Positions 1 to 8,500 of a DNA stretch of 64,000 nt are shown here, in pieces. Position numbers and translations under genes: made by a program. The stretch comes from Corynebacterium glyciniphilum AJ 3170 (GTDB lineage Bacteria; Actinomycetota; Actinomycetes; Mycobacteriales; Mycobacteriaceae), in contig NZ_CP006842.1 of NCBI RefSeq assembly GCF_000626675.1, forward strand, positions 2,542,001-2,606,000, given 5' to 3'. The notes beneath the pieces are model-generated. The model did no database searches. It was not told where the DNA came from and saw only the letters and a program-made list of their open reading frames with translations. Numbering within the stretch: position 1 is the first letter of the stretch; each line of letters opens with the position of its first letter.

Positions 1-4
1 ACCC

Positions 5-1504
5 TTGACGTCGCGAGAAACCAAAGTGGACAGGATCAGAAGGCTGCTGGGGACATGGCTGGCCCTTCCACTCCTAGTGGTAGTGCTCTTGGTCCCGACC
101 AACTTATCGACGGAGCAGCAGAGCCTACTCGCGGTACTCGCCCTGGTCATCCTGCTATGGCTCACCGAAGCCCTTCCTATTCCAGTGACCGCACTCCTGG
201 GAGTTTCGCTCTTGGTGGTCCTCGGAGTCGCTCCGGCAGCCGAGGTCTTCGGAGCGTTCGGTTCGACGACAGTATTTCTCGTGATCGGGGCATTCCTGAT
301 TGCTCGGGCGATGACCGTTCACGGCCTTGATCGCAGGTTCGCGCTGAGCGTCCTGTCGTTACCCGGAGTGGGGTACAGCACCTACCGGACCGCGCTCGCC
401 TTCGGTGCAGTCGCGCTCGTGATCTCCGGGTTTATCTCCAGCTCCGCAACCGCCGCGATGTTACTACCGATCGGTATCGGAATTGCGAACACAGTCGGCA
501 AAATCATCCAGGAAGCACATCCGGAAAAGACCATCAGTGAACTACGTTTCTCCTGCTTGGTCATGCTCAGCATCGCTTACGGGGCCTCCGTCGGAGGGCT
601 TCTCACCCCGGTGAGCGGCCCTGCCAACCTCATTGGACGAGGCTTGATCGAGCAGCAGACCGGAACCACCATCAACTTCGTCGACTGGATGCTCATCTCT
701 GTGCCCTACATAGTCGTTATGGGGGCAATCATGGCAGTGGTTCTCTGTCTCATGAATCGGCCCGAGGTACGCCATATCCCCGGAGGACAGGAGCTCTTTC
801 GCGAGCAGCGTAGAAGTCTTGGGCGTATGAGTTTCGCCGAAGGAGTAGTCATAACCATCTTCGGCACAGTCGTCCTCCTCTGGATCGCGCCAAGTTTGGT
901 CGATTTTCTGCCCTCACCACCGGAATGGGTCACTCAACTCAGCGACCATCTGAATGAAGGCGCACTCCCTGTGATCGGCGCGGCGCTCCTGTTCTGTATA
1001 CCCGCCCGTCGAGGGGGACGGGAACCGGTCCTCTCCTGGCCAGACGCAGTGAAGATCGACTGGGGAACGGTACTGCTTGTAGGAGCAGGTCTCACCCTCG
1101 GATCGATGATGACCGAGACCGAGCTAGCCACGACGCTGGGAACCGGGCTGGCAAACGCAACCGGCGTGAGCACCACGTTTGCGCTCACGACACTTGCTGT
1201 CGTGTTCGGCCTCATTGTCTCGGAGACGGTCAGCAACACGGCGAGTGTGGGGATCCTCCTCCCCATCATCATTCCAATCGCAGCAGCAGCAAACATTGAC
1301 CCGATGGTGCCTGCGATGGCTGGCATTATCGCAGCATCCTCCGGCGCCATGCTACCGATATCTACTCCACCGAACGCGATCGTCTACGGTTCCGGCATGG
1401 TTCCGATCAGCAGAATGGTGCGAACTGGTGTGATCTGCGACCTGATAAGTATCGTCCTGATTATCGGCGTTGCCATGACCATCATGTCAATGGTGTTCAG
1501 CTAG
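5..1504 (+). CDS. SLC13/DASS-family anion permease
   Basis: A 499-residue polytopic membrane protein, probably a sodium-coupled di- or tricarboxylate (or sulfate) transporter of the divalent anion:sodium symporter group. Hydrophobic segments fill nearly the whole length. Two family-like re-entrant regions are visible: one around residue 200 with an SVGGLLTPVSGPAN-type stretch, and one near residue 455 reading ISTPPNAIVYGSG. Serine/threonine-proline-asparagine motifs of this kind form the substrate and sodium site in the family. The start is a TTG only four bases into the window, so the true start could lie upstream. Its stop overlaps by four bases the stop of the convergent CopD/CtaG gene, so the two share no promoter. 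Family is secure; substrate is not determinable. It lies outside the island. Confidence 0.82.
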   Translation: MTSRETKVDRIRRLLGTWLALPLLVVVLLVPTNLSTEQQSLLAVLALVILLWLTEALPIPVTALLGVSLLVVLGVAPAAEVFGAFGSTTVFLVIGAFLIARAMTVHGLDRRFALSVLSLPGVGYSTYRTALAFGAVALVISGFISSSATAAMLLPIGIGIANTVGKIIQEAHPEKTISELRFSCLVMLSIAYGASVGGLLTPVSGPANLIGRGLIEQQTGTTINFVDWMLISVPYIVVMGAIMAVVLCLMNRPEVRHIPGGQELFREQRRSLGRMSFAEGVVITIFGTVVLLWIAPSLVDFLPSPPEWVTQLSDHLNEGALPVIGAALLFCIPARRGGREPVLSWPDAVKIDWGTVLLVGAGLTLGSMMTETELATTLGTGLANATGVSTTFALTTLAVVFGLIVSETVSNTASVGILLPIIIPIAAAANIDPMVPAMAGIIAASSGAMLPISTPPNAIVYGSGMVPISRMVRTGVICDLISIVLIIGVAMTIMSMVFS

Positions 1505-3690
1505 ACATCGCTCTCACCCCGGTGCCCGCGCTTCGCATCCCGCTTCGTTTTCTCCGAGTGCACGTAACCCTGCACCTCGTCCCCGCGGTACTCGGTGCGG
1601 TAGTAGGCCTCGGCGGCGGCGTCCCGTCCCTCCCCGAGACCTGAGAGCATGGCGTTGTAGGCATCCAGGTCAGCTTCATTGTCCCGGTCAGCCTTACGGT
1701 CATAGCGGGCAGCCTCTTTTCTATCCTGCCGGAGCCACTGCACCGCATGAGCAGTACTGACCACCAACAACGGCAGTTCGCTAAGGCCCCACGCGATCGC
1801 GCCACCGGTGTGCTGCTGCTCCATCAGGTCCACGTCGAACGGCAGCTGCAGCGACAGGTAGTACGACTCCGCCAGCGGCTGCGCCATCTGCATCATCGCG
1901 ATACCGAACCAGGCATGGAACGCCATCGAGGCCAGTGTCATCAGCAGTTTCATGAACGGACTGAGTTGGCGCGGTGCGGCATCCACACCGATGACCACCC
2001 AGTAGAAGAGGTAGCCGGAGATCAGGAAGTGGACCATCATGAACAGGTGGCCGGCATGCTCGGATGCAAGGTCGCTGTACAGGTCGGACAGGTACAGCGC
2101 GTAGAACCCGACGACGAACTGGAAGGATGCGACGATCGGGTTGGTGAGGAACCGTGACACCGGGTTGTTGATGAAGACCACCAGCCACTCGCGGGGCCCC
2201 TGCAGGCCATCCCGCCCAGCCGGGCGCAGGGCGCGCAGGAGCAGCGTCATCGGACCGCCCAACACCCAGAACACCGGGATGAGCATGGTCAGCGCCATGT
2301 GCTGCAGCATGTGCGGGGCAAACATTGCCATCGAGTACATACCGAGCCCCGAACAGGTGACAAAGATCAGCAACAGATTCCCCAGTGTCCACCACACCAA
2401 GCGGCTGGTCTTCCACTCCACGTTACGGCGGCGCAGGGTGATCCACGCCCACATGTACACCCCCTGGAGCAGCAACGCGATCGTGCCGAAGACCAGGTCG
2501 AACCGCCAGTTGATCAGCACCGCGGCGAGGCTGAAGGGCTCGGAAACGTCGAATCCCATGATCAGCTCGGCCGGGGTGATGTCCGCGAACACCTCCGCGG
2601 GCGGCGGGATGCGGGTCAGGGACAGGGCCACGCCCACCGTCGCCGCCATGACGAAGATCTCCACCAGGGCCAGCCGGACGAAGGGGCGTCGCCACCACGC
2701 CACGGTTGCACCGGTAACGGGGGCACCGAGCTTGGGGATCGTCGTCCGGCGGTGGGCGAAACCGATGGCCGCGAGAATAAGGGTCAAAACGGCCTTGGCG
2801 ACGATCACACGGCCGTAGTCCGTGGTGAACCACTCGGCGAACGACAGTCGGATCCCCGCATTGATCAGACCGGACAGTGCAATCCCCACGATGGAGAAGA
2901 GCGCCACCACGCTGTACCGGCGGGTGATCTCCACCAGGAAGGGGCCACGGCGGGCCGCATGGGCGACCAACGCCATGAGGCCACCGATCCAGACCGCCGA
3001 CAAGATGATGTGCCACAGCAGTGAGTTCACCCCGTAGTCGTGGTTTCCACCGGAGGCGGAATGCCCCTCCAACGCGACAGGGATCAAGGATGCGACTGCG
3101 ATGACGAAGAACACCGGTTGCCAGATCCACCGTCGGGTCAGCAGGGACAGGACGGTGGCCGCCGCGGCGATTCCTGCAATCCACACCATCGCCTTCGCGG
3201 TCGAGACCTGGGCGATGGCGACGCCCCACATCGACGGCTGCAACGTGTCCTGCAGCGGCTGACTCGAGGCATCGGAGAGGTAGAGCGGCACCAGCAGCAG
3301 TGCGCACACGGCCCACCCCGCCATCGCCCACGTGCCGGTGCGGGACGCACGGAAACCGTCGAGGTCGAGGTAGCCGTCTTTGCGCGGTTGCGCACCGAAA
3401 GCACTCATCAGGAACGAACCGACGCCGAGGCAGGCCAGCACCGTGCCGGTCCCCCGGACCAGTGGCACGCCCCAGGACGTCACGGGGCCGGGATCCGGGA
3501 TGCCGAGAGCAGCGAGCGACTGCCCGAGAAACGCATCGCCGATCACGGCGGCGACGAGGCCGGCCATCACCGCCGCGATGGCGTAAAGGGCGACCGGTGA
3601 ACCGAGCCTCCCGGTCGATCGGGCGGAGGACTGGAAGTTCTCGTCTGGAGAGTCGGTGGCTGATTCGGTGGCTACGGCCGCGTCGGACAT
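1501..3690 (-). CDS. CopD-CtaG fusion: copper import / cytochrome oxidase assembly membrane protein
   Basis: About 729 residues. The N-terminal half (roughly residues 40-370) is a multi-helix CopD-type copper-resistance domain. The C-terminal half (roughly 400-650) is a caa3-type CtaG domain with histidine-rich helices such as APHMLQHMALTM and HAGHLFMMVHFL, which could bind copper. The last 60 residues are charged and cytoplasmic. This two-domain fusion is common in actinobacteria and is linked to delivery of copper to the aa3 oxidase. An in-frame ORF runs upstream through the tRNA gene, but that extension translates the tRNA. I therefore place the start at the ATG at 3690 (MSDAAVATES). Convergent with the preceding permease. 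Chromosomal, outside the island. Confidence 0.85.
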   Translation of the reverse strand: MSDAAVATESATDSPDENFQSSARSTGRLGSPVALYAIAAVMAGLVAAVIGDAFLGQSLAALGIPDPGPVTSWGVPLVRGTGTVLACLGVGSFLMSAFGAQPRKDGYLDLDGFRASRTGTWAMAGWAVCALLLVPLYLSDASSQPLQDTLQPSMWGVAIAQVSTAKAMVWIAGIAAAATVLSLLTRRWIWQPVFFVIAVASLIPVALEGHSASGGNHDYGVNSLLWHIILSAVWIGGLMALVAHAARRGPFLVEITRRYSVVALFSIVGIALSGLINAGIRLSFAEWFTTDYGRVIVAKAVLTLILAAIGFAHRRTTIPKLGAPVTGATVAWWRRPFVRLALVEIFVMAATVGVALSLTRIPPPAEVFADITPAELIMGFDVSEPFSLAAVLINWRFDLVFGTIALLLQGVYMWAWITLRRRNVEWKTSRLVWWTLGNLLLIFVTCSGLGMYSMAMFAPHMLQHMALTMLIPVFWVLGGPMTLLLRALRPAGRDGLQGPREWLVVFINNPVSRFLTNPIVASFQFVVGFYALYLSDLYSDLASEHAGHLFMMVHFLISGYLFYWVVIGVDAAPRQLSPFMKLLMTLASMAFHAWFGIAMMQMAQPLAESYYLSLQLPFDVDLMEQQHTGGAIAWGLSELPLLVVSTAHAVQWLRQDRKEAARYDRKADRDNEADLDAYNAMLSGLGEGRDAAAEAYYRTEYRGDEVQGYVHSEKTKRDAKRGHRGESDV

Positions 3691-3770
3691 GCCCTGAACG
3701 TTACTAGCTGGAACCCCTCTACCCCGATTCCACGTCCCGGTGCCCGTGTGCATTACGATGACTACCGCAA

Positions 3771-3847
3771 GCCTCCGTAGCTCAGTGGATGAGAGCAACC
3801 GGTTTCTACCCGGTCGGTCGCGGGTTCGAATCCTGCCGGGGGCACCA
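3771..3847 (+). tRNA. tRNA-Arg (anticodon TCT)
   Basis: A complete cloverleaf can be folded. The acceptor stem GCCTCCG pairs with CGGGGGC (one G-U pair), the D stem is GCTC/GAGC, and the anticodon stem ACCGG/CCGGT encloses loop TTTCTAC, giving anticodon TCT. The T arm carries GGTTCGAATCC. Discriminator A is at 3844 and an encoded CCA follows at 3845-3847. Its 3' end is the integration site of the island, and the repeat shows that integration restored an intact tRNA gene. Confidence 0.95.
3808..3845. repeat. attL: 38-bp direct repeat inside the tRNA-Arg 3' end
   Basis: The segment from the anticodon-loop A to the first C of CCA is repeated base for base, in the same orientation, at 59502..59539. 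Flanking bases differ on both sides (T versus G before, C versus A after), which fixes the repeat at 38 bp. This is the usual footprint of a tyrosine-recombinase island in a tRNA gene. Confidence 0.9.
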
Positions 3848-3910
3848 AGAAAGGCCATTACCAGGCGTTGCACTGCCGGAGTGAACCTTCACCACTCTCA
3901 AATACAGTCG

Positions 3911-3933
3911 TCTTGTACTTGAACTTGTATTTG
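3911..3933. repeat. Left arm-type tandem repeat (putative integrase arm site)
   Basis: Two copies of a CTTGTAnTTG decamer, 12 bases apart start to start, lie between attL and the integrase stop. The same 23-base segment with one mismatch recurs in direct orientation at 59361..59383, just inside attR. Tandem arm-type sites at both ends are typical of tyrosine integrases; binding by this integrase is inferred. Confidence 0.6.
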
Positions 3934-3944
3934 GCGTTCGGGAA

Positions 3945-5345
3945 TCACTTGACTGCGCGGGGCTGGGGGCGCTCGATGCGGGCACTTGCGGCCATAGCCG
4001 TCAGTTGCGTGTAATCGGTGTAGTGCTTCGCCGCGACTGCCGCGCCGTGGCCGAGTTGCGCGGTGCGAGTCTCGACATCCATCCCCGCAAGGATCATCAT
4101 CGTCTCCCGGGTGCGCCGCCACAGATGCAACCCGTGTTCCTCCAACTTGCGGATGCCGGTGGCTGTCGCGGCTCGGTCATAGAGATCGCGGAGAACCTTG
4201 GCAGAGTTGGACGCGTCCCAGATTCGAGACGGGTCAGCCGGTGCCCCAATCACATAGTCGTTCGGGGCGGGATCGCGCTCACTGCGGAGATCCGCGAGGT
4301 AGTCCTCGACACGGTAGTCGCTCACGAGGACGTCACGCGGGATCATCTGCCCAGCCACGCGCTTCGTGTGGGCCAGATGCACCACCGTGCCGTCCTCAGT
4401 GTCGGCGATGTCCGCCCACCGGACGTGCTGCAATTCAGTTTTACGGGCACCCGTGCCAGCGGCGAAGATGGTGAGGGTGATGGCGTTGCGTATCTTGGCG
4501 ATACGGTCGGCAGCCCGGTACGGGCCACGCTTCGGCTCCGTGACCCCCTTCTTGGGGTCGAGGGCCAGGAACCAGGCCAGCGCCGTTTCGTACTCGTCGC
4601 GAGTCAGAGCCTCCTGGGTCTTGCCCCGGTCGATGCGCTTGTACCCGGCGATCTTGAGCTGTCGAGTGAAGGTCTTCGAGTCCATCGGATTCGGGTACCC
4701 ACGCAATTCGAGAGGTCCGTAGACATGGTTCATCAGCGCGTTCTTGGTCTGGCGGGCACGCTCCGAACCGTGGAGCCGAGCAACCTCTTCGAGGCAGTCC
4801 TTCAGAGTGACACGAGCTCCGATTTCCGGCGAGACATCGGTGATGTCGCGGATGTTGAGGCCATTGAGACTGTTCGGGTGTCCCGGACAGGCCCTGTCAT
4901 TGCAGATGCCGAGGGCGAGGTTCAGGACGTCCGAGTAGGTGCGCACCGTGCTGGGTGCATAGTCCTCGGCTTCAACCTTCGGGATCGAGACCGACTCGAT
5001 GAAATCAGCGACCGGGTCGTCAGGCTTCCAGCGTCCCGTGACCTTACCGGGGCGTGTGGCCTGCCGCTTCGCCGCCGTGATCGCTTCACGAGCGTCGGCG
5101 ATACGCCGCTCTGCCTCTTTGGCGGCGTTGAAGTGCGCCTCCGACTTCGTGCGGCCCGTCTTGACGATTCGAACGGCCTCTCCTTGGTCCTTGGGCAGCT
5201 TCTCGTCGTCGTCAGCCAGTGGAATCTTTGCCTTACAGGCAACCTGCCAGGTGCCGGACGCGGTGCGAGTCTCTCCCACCCGGTAGGCGGTGTGTTCTCC
5301 GACGGGGATCGGTGCTCGGGATGCGGTCTTCTTGATCTCTGCCAT
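3945..5345 (-). CDS. int: Tyrosine recombinase / island integrase
   Basis: 466 residues, a normal length for an actinobacterial tRNA-targeting integrase. The N-terminal part is charged and probably carries the arm-binding domain. A SAM-like core-binding domain spans about residues 105-235, and the catalytic domain fills the rest. Catalytic features visible are the first arginine in GTGARKTEL (near residue 300), the box HLWRRT (His-x-x-Arg), LGHG, and the nucleophile tyrosine in KHYTDY near the C-terminus. The ATG at 5345 is used. The gene ends about 100 bp from attL and is transcribed toward the tRNA, as usual for an element that integrates there. It should catalyse integration and, with the HTH protein encoded divergently at 5646, excision. 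Confidence 0.93.
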   Translation of the reverse strand: MAEIKKTASRAPIPVGEHTAYRVGETRTASGTWQVACKAKIPLADDDEKLPKDQGEAVRIVKTGRTKSEAHFNAAKEAERRIADAREAITAAKRQATRPGKVTGRWKPDDPVADFIESVSIPKVEAEDYAPSTVRTYSDVLNLALGICNDRACPGHPNSLNGLNIRDITDVSPEIGARVTLKDCLEEVARLHGSERARQTKNALMNHVYGPLELRGYPNPMDSKTFTRQLKIAGYKRIDRGKTQEALTRDEYETALAWFLALDPKKGVTEPKRGPYRAADRIAKIRNAITLTIFAAGTGARKTELQHVRWADIADTEDGTVVHLAHTKRVAGQMIPRDVLVSDYRVEDYLADLRSERDPAPNDYVIGAPADPSRIWDASNSAKVLRDLYDRAATATGIRKLEEHGLHLWRRTRETMMILAGMDVETRTAQLGHGAAVAAKHYTDYTQLTAMAASARIERPQPRAVK

Positions 5346-5410
5346 ACCTAAATACTAGTTGGTATCAGGTTTGAATACCGCCGAACAGCAGGATTGAGCT
5401 GCCGCAGGGC

Positions 5411-5645
5411 TTGACGGGCTTCAATGAGCTGCTATAGTGACATGTAGATGGCCTCCCGTTACGGTGCGAGTCCCGTTTGTCGGCAACCCCGTTGTCGGCG
5501 ATGATCCCGCATCGGCAGCCACCATCGCATAGGGAAATGCGCTGGGTGGCGAAAGCGAATCCCGGGGGATACACCGGCGGTACAGATTACCGTGCGGACG
5601 AAGGTTACGCGCCATGATGAACATCCCTTCCCAGGGAGATTTATC
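5411..5645 (+). promoter_or_regulatory. Promoter and structured leader upstream of the xis-like gene
   Basis: A good sigma-70-type promoter is visible: TTGACG at 5411-5416, 16-base spacer, TATAGT at 5433-5438. It reads away from the integrase. The following leader of about 200 bases contains a hairpin at 5518..5550 (GCCACC with GGTGGC, and GCAT with ATGC inside) and a repeated GTTGTCGGC-like segment. No gene is evident in 5346-5645. Regulatory function of the leader is inferred. Confidence 0.5.
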
Positions 5646-5894
5646 GTGCGCAATTCACGTTTCTCTGTGCGGGCACCCCGCACTACCATCATATCTTCCG
5701 ATGGACTCGAGCGACTGTCGCTGAGACCCAGCGAGGCAGCACGCGTGATCGGGGTGACGCCCAAAACCCTGAGCAACTGGCGCGGACGAGGTAAAGGCCC
5801 CTCCTACGTCAGAGTCGGTCAACGCGGGATTTTCTACCGCATTGAAGACCTCGACGCATGGCTGTCATCTCAGGTCGTCGGCGGTGCGGCATGA
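5646..5894 (+). CDS. Xis-like helix-turn-helix DNA-binding protein
   Basis: 82 residues from the GTG at 5646, which is preceded by AGGGAG at suitable spacing; a GTG at 5592 would give 100 residues. The C-terminal half reads LSLRPSEAARVIGVTPKTLSNW followed by GPSYVRVGQRGIFYRIEDLDAWL. This is the MerR/excisionase-type winged HTH (helix_turn_helix_17 pattern) found in Xis proteins. Position next to the divergent integrase supports a role as recombination directionality factor or local regulator. Its stop overlaps the next gene in an ATGA, so the two are probably translationally coupled. Confidence 0.75.
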   Translation: MRNSRFSVRAPRTTIISSDGLERLSLRPSEAARVIGVTPKTLSNWRGRGKGPSYVRVGQRGIFYRIEDLDAWLSSQVVGGAA

Positions 5895-7012
5895 GTCGCC
5901 GTCGCTGGCCGTTCACGGCCCAGATCGACCAGCCTGCACCGGAAGCGGAGGAGCACCCCGGGTGGACTCGTCGGCTTGTCAACGACAACCCTCGCGGTAC
6001 CGAACGTGCTGAGTTCGTGGTCCTCGACGGGAGGGTCCTCAGGAGCACCAAAACGGCCTCACAGGCCCCGAAATCTGGGACGCTAGGAAATAGCGTCCCA
6101 ACAACAGGCGACGTTTCCGCAGGTCAGGATACGGGGTCGAGTTCCACCTGGGGAACCCCAGAATGCGATCTTGACCCCGACCCCGCGGAGACGGGCGCGT
6201 CAGCGTTTGTCGGGGGTGGGTCGGGTGCTTCCGGTGTCGATGCTGTCGAGTTCTCCGAACTGCCCTCGGTCGCGGCGATGGTGTCGGGTCGTCGGGTCCC
6301 AATGGTGGGGTTCGACACGGAGTTCGCCACCGTCGACGGTGAGCGCGTCATCGCCAGCTACCAGTTCTGTGTGGTCGACCCCGACAACCCGGACCTCATG
6401 GTGCAGGTTGTGATACTGCCACTGTCAGGTCGACGGATCAGGATGAGCACTGCTCTCCACCAGGTGTGGCTGTCGGCGCGGCTGTGGGAGCATCCGACGG
6501 TGAAGGCCAAAGGTATCGGTCCTGATGGCGTGCCGGTCCCAACCGTCAGTGGTCCGAGCGCGACCGGGAACCAGACCCTCCTGGACGTGATCTACTCTCA
6601 CGGCGGCGCGCCTTTCGTGCTGATCAGTCACTGCGGCAGCGCTGACATGACGACGTTCTGGGACGGTCGTGGTGAGCAGGACATCTTGACGCGCCTGACC
6701 AGCGCTGCAGACGGCCTGGTGACTTTACAGCCCGTGCGGGTCCCCCGCTACGACGTCAAGCGTCGACAGTGCACCCCTTTCACCCTCTCAGTCATCGACA
6801 CCATGGCGCCGGCTCCCGCAGGTCAGAAGCCCCTGGCAGTGTTGGGTATGAACTGCGGTGTGCCGAAGTTGGCGGTGCCCCGTAGCCGCTTGAAGTGTTC
6901 TTCCTGCGGTGGGCGTCCGACGCACCTGGTGGTGAGCCGTTGGTCTGAAAACACTGCATGTGCACCACACGTCGACAATGTCGAGATGTCCTTGTTGCGG
7001 GCTGGGCTGTAG
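5891..7012 (+). CDS. Truncated RNase H-fold (DEDD-type) 3'-5' exonuclease-like protein
   Basis: 373 residues from the ATG overlapping the preceding stop. The first 140 residues are low-complexity and probably disordered. A RNase H-like exonuclease core then begins with VGFDTEFATVDGER (Asp and Glu of Exo I). An Exo II-like segment follows near SHCGSADMTTFW. The region GMNCGVPKLAVP resembles the point in DEDD polymerase/exonuclease proteins just before Exo III. Here no Exo III tyrosine/aspartate follows. Instead the protein ends with a short CxxC...C..H zinc-ribbon-like tail (CSSCGGRPTH then ACAPHV). I infer that the 3' part of a larger exonuclease or polymerase was lost and replaced at a recombination junction. 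Activity is doubtful. Confidence 0.45.
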   Translation: MSRRRWPFTAQIDQPAPEAEEHPGWTRRLVNDNPRGTERAEFVVLDGRVLRSTKTASQAPKSGTLGNSVPTTGDVSAGQDTGSSSTWGTPECDLDPDPAETGASAFVGGGSGASGVDAVEFSELPSVAAMVSGRRVPMVGFDTEFATVDGERVIASYQFCVVDPDNPDLMVQVVILPLSGRRIRMSTALHQVWLSARLWEHPTVKAKGIGPDGVPVPTVSGPSATGNQTLLDVIYSHGGAPFVLISHCGSADMTTFWDGRGEQDILTRLTSAADGLVTLQPVRVPRYDVKRRQCTPFTLSVIDTMAPAPAGQKPLAVLGMNCGVPKLAVPRSRLKCSSCGGRPTHLVVSRWSENTACAPHVDNVEMSLLRAGL

Positions 7013-7024
7013 GTCGAGGAAATC

Positions 7025-7066
7025 ATGAAGTTCAATCCGGAATACTACAACAATTGGAGGATCTGA
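7025..7066 (+). CDS. 13-codon leader ORF
   Basis: ATG at 7025 encodes MKFNPEYYNNWRI, with GAGGAAATC just upstream as a possible ribosome site. Its TGA shares one base with the ATG of the next gene (TGATG), and the next gene's Shine-Dalgarno GGAGG lies within it. It may be a translational coupling leader or only a remnant; no evidence of expression. Confidence 0.25.
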   Translation: MKFNPEYYNNWRI

Positions 7067-7434
7067 TGTACGAACCAAGGAAGACTCAACTGGATTTTTC
7101 TAGAGTCCCTCTGGGCTCCGAGGAATCGGACCTGGACGAGCGCGTGGAACTGGGAGCTGTCGAGGTGCAGTTCGACGAGCTGATGCAGCTCTACCGTGCC
7201 AACGGTGTGAGTCGAAATGACTATCTGGTGGCCCTGGCACAGGTGTACGCGTACCTCATGCCGGTTTTCGATGACGATGAGGCGTTGTCCCGCGATGCGA
7301 TGAGGCAGATCGAGAACGGCCGCCAAGGGGTTCCGTCGCCCCCAGGCTTTGAGCTCGTGCTCCTCAACTTTGCGACCCCCCGCTACATGGTCGCACGGTT
7401 GGTCCTGTCCCGGGCCGAGTATCCGGATCAGTAG
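7066..7434 (+). CDS. Hypothetical protein, 122 aa
   Basis: ATG at 7066 is preceded by TTGGAGG at good spacing, so it is preferred over upstream in-frame starts. The protein is soluble and acidic, with a segment VQFDELMQLYRANGVSRNDYLVALAQVYAYLM and a later LLNFATPRYMVARLVL. No domain is recognised. It sits in a co-directional cluster with the Xis-like, exonuclease-like and coiled-coil genes, so a role in element maintenance or mobilization is possible but not shown. Confidence 0.6.
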   Translation: MYEPRKTQLDFSRVPLGSEESDLDERVELGAVEVQFDELMQLYRANGVSRNDYLVALAQVYAYLMPVFDDDEALSRDAMRQIENGRQGVPSPPGFELVLLNFATPRYMVARLVLSRAEYPDQ

Positions 7435-7479
7435 TGGTCAAAGCTCAAGCCAGTTCAGGTTAATTAGTGAAGGGATGTT

Positions 7480-8028
7480 ATGACGATGGATAACGAGAAG
7501 CGGGTCGATGACGAGAAGGTCGCCGAGATGCAGCGTCTGCTGCGTGAAGGCGGAGAAGATGCTGTGACCCGGCGTTATGCTGCCGCTTCAGTTGCTTCCG
7601 ATGAGTTCCGTGAGGCTCAGTGTCGTCGTGAGATTGTGCGTAAGAATATGGCCGAACGTCGTCAGATGGCGATGGAGGAAGAAGAGAAGCGTCAGGCCCG
7701 TTTGGCCGAAGAGCGTGCCAGTGCCGACAAGAAGGCTCACCACAACGCAGTGAACAGTGCTGAGGTCCAGGACAAGGGTGCCGAGGCCGAACAGGCCACG
7801 GTGAACAAGGCTGAGAAGGCCGGTAAGTCCGCAGATGGTTCTGACGTGACCAACACGGGTACCTCTGCGGAGACTGCTCAACTCGACAACCAGCGGCAGG
7901 CTGACCGTCCTGTCAAGGAGGTGGATCAGACACAGCGGTCGCAGTTCGACCGGCTCAAGGAGGAGTCGGAGCGCGAGGCGCAGCGTAAGCCGTTGTCTCA
8001 AGAACAATCGTCGAGCCTGCCTCACTGA
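7480..8028 (+). CDS. Coiled-coil hypothetical protein, 182 aa
   Basis: Starts at ATG 7480 after GAAGGGATGTT. Residues 60-140 are rich in Glu, Lys, Arg, Ala and Gln, with heptad-like spacing that predicts a long coiled coil; the C-terminal 40 residues are polar and probably disordered. No signal peptide or membrane segment. It resembles in style, though not in clear sequence, the coiled-coil protein at 10842. Both flank the coupling-protein remnant, so they may be accessory mobilization proteins. A terminator-like hairpin follows. Confidence 0.6.
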   Translation: MTMDNEKRVDDEKVAEMQRLLREGGEDAVTRRYAAASVASDEFREAQCRREIVRKNMAERRQMAMEEEEKRQARLAEERASADKKAHHNAVNSAEVQDKGAEAEQATVNKAEKAGKSADGSDVTNTGTSAETAQLDNQRQADRPVKEVDQTQRSQFDRLKEESEREAQRKPLSQEQSSSLPH

Positions 8029-8053
8029 CCCCTGCGGCCTCCTTGCCATGGAT

Positions 8054-8086
8054 AAGGCTCCGTACTTCTTTCGGTGGCGGGGCCTT
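8054..8086 (+). terminator. Hairpin terminator after the coiled-coil gene
   Basis: AAGGCTCCG and CGGGGCCTT pair (one G-U) around a 15-base loop, 26 bases after the stop at 8028. The T run is weak (TTTGT). Confidence 0.55.
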
Positions 8087-8122
8087 TGTCGTGTTTGGAT
8101 TGTCTGCAGTATTATCGAGGGC

Positions 8123-8491
8123 ATGACAGATTCACCAGGTGCGGACAGAGGCAGCTTTAGGGACGACGCTCGATGGGCGAGGTCGGACGGATCCGGGTGG
8201 ATACCCCTGGGTCGCTTCGGGGAGATCAACCCGGTTAGCGACAACGAGGGTGATGCAGGCAGGTTCTTCTTCTATGCGAAGACGCCTAATGGGGAGTACG
8301 CACGGGCGAAGGGGCCGGAGGTCACTGGCGGGGATGAATGCTGGCAATATGAAGTCGACCAGCCTTTCCATCTCAAAGACACATCTGGGAACTGTATTGA
8401 GGTGATCATCAGCCGACTGATTGGTGGACGGTACTCGGTTCAGTACAGGGACAGTGTCTGGCCCACCGATGAGGGCAGTGGAGCTTGGTAG
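8123..8491 (+). CDS. Hypothetical protein, 122 aa
   Basis: ATG at 8123 follows ATCGAGGGC. The protein is soluble and aromatic-rich, with many Gly, Asp and Trp residues (for example FFFYAKTPNGEYARA and GGRYSVQYRDSVWP), suggesting a small beta-sheet fold. No known domain is recognised. It is convergent with the coupling-protein remnant that ends 10 bases downstream. It follows a terminator and probably has its own promoter. Confidence 0.55.
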   Translation: MTDSPGADRGSFRDDARWARSDGSGWIPLGRFGEINPVSDNEGDAGRFFFYAKTPNGEYARAKGPEVTGGDECWQYEVDQPFHLKDTSGNCIEVIISRLIGGRYSVQYRDSVWPTDEGSGAW

Positions 8492-8500
8492 CTTCCACCA

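Noticed and set aside
2299..3024. Plus-strand ORF opposite the CopD/CtaG gene
   Set aside because: Arg/Gly/Asp/His-rich shadow translation without any domain, within a well-supported minus-strand gene.
3691..3873. Upstream in-frame extension of the CopD/CtaG ORF
   Set aside because: It would translate the tRNA-Arg gene on its opposite strand; the internal ATG at 3690 gives the normal family N-terminus.
4005..5351. Long plus-strand ORF opposite the integrase
   Set aside because: Composition is that of a shadow frame; the minus-strand frame carries all integrase motifs.
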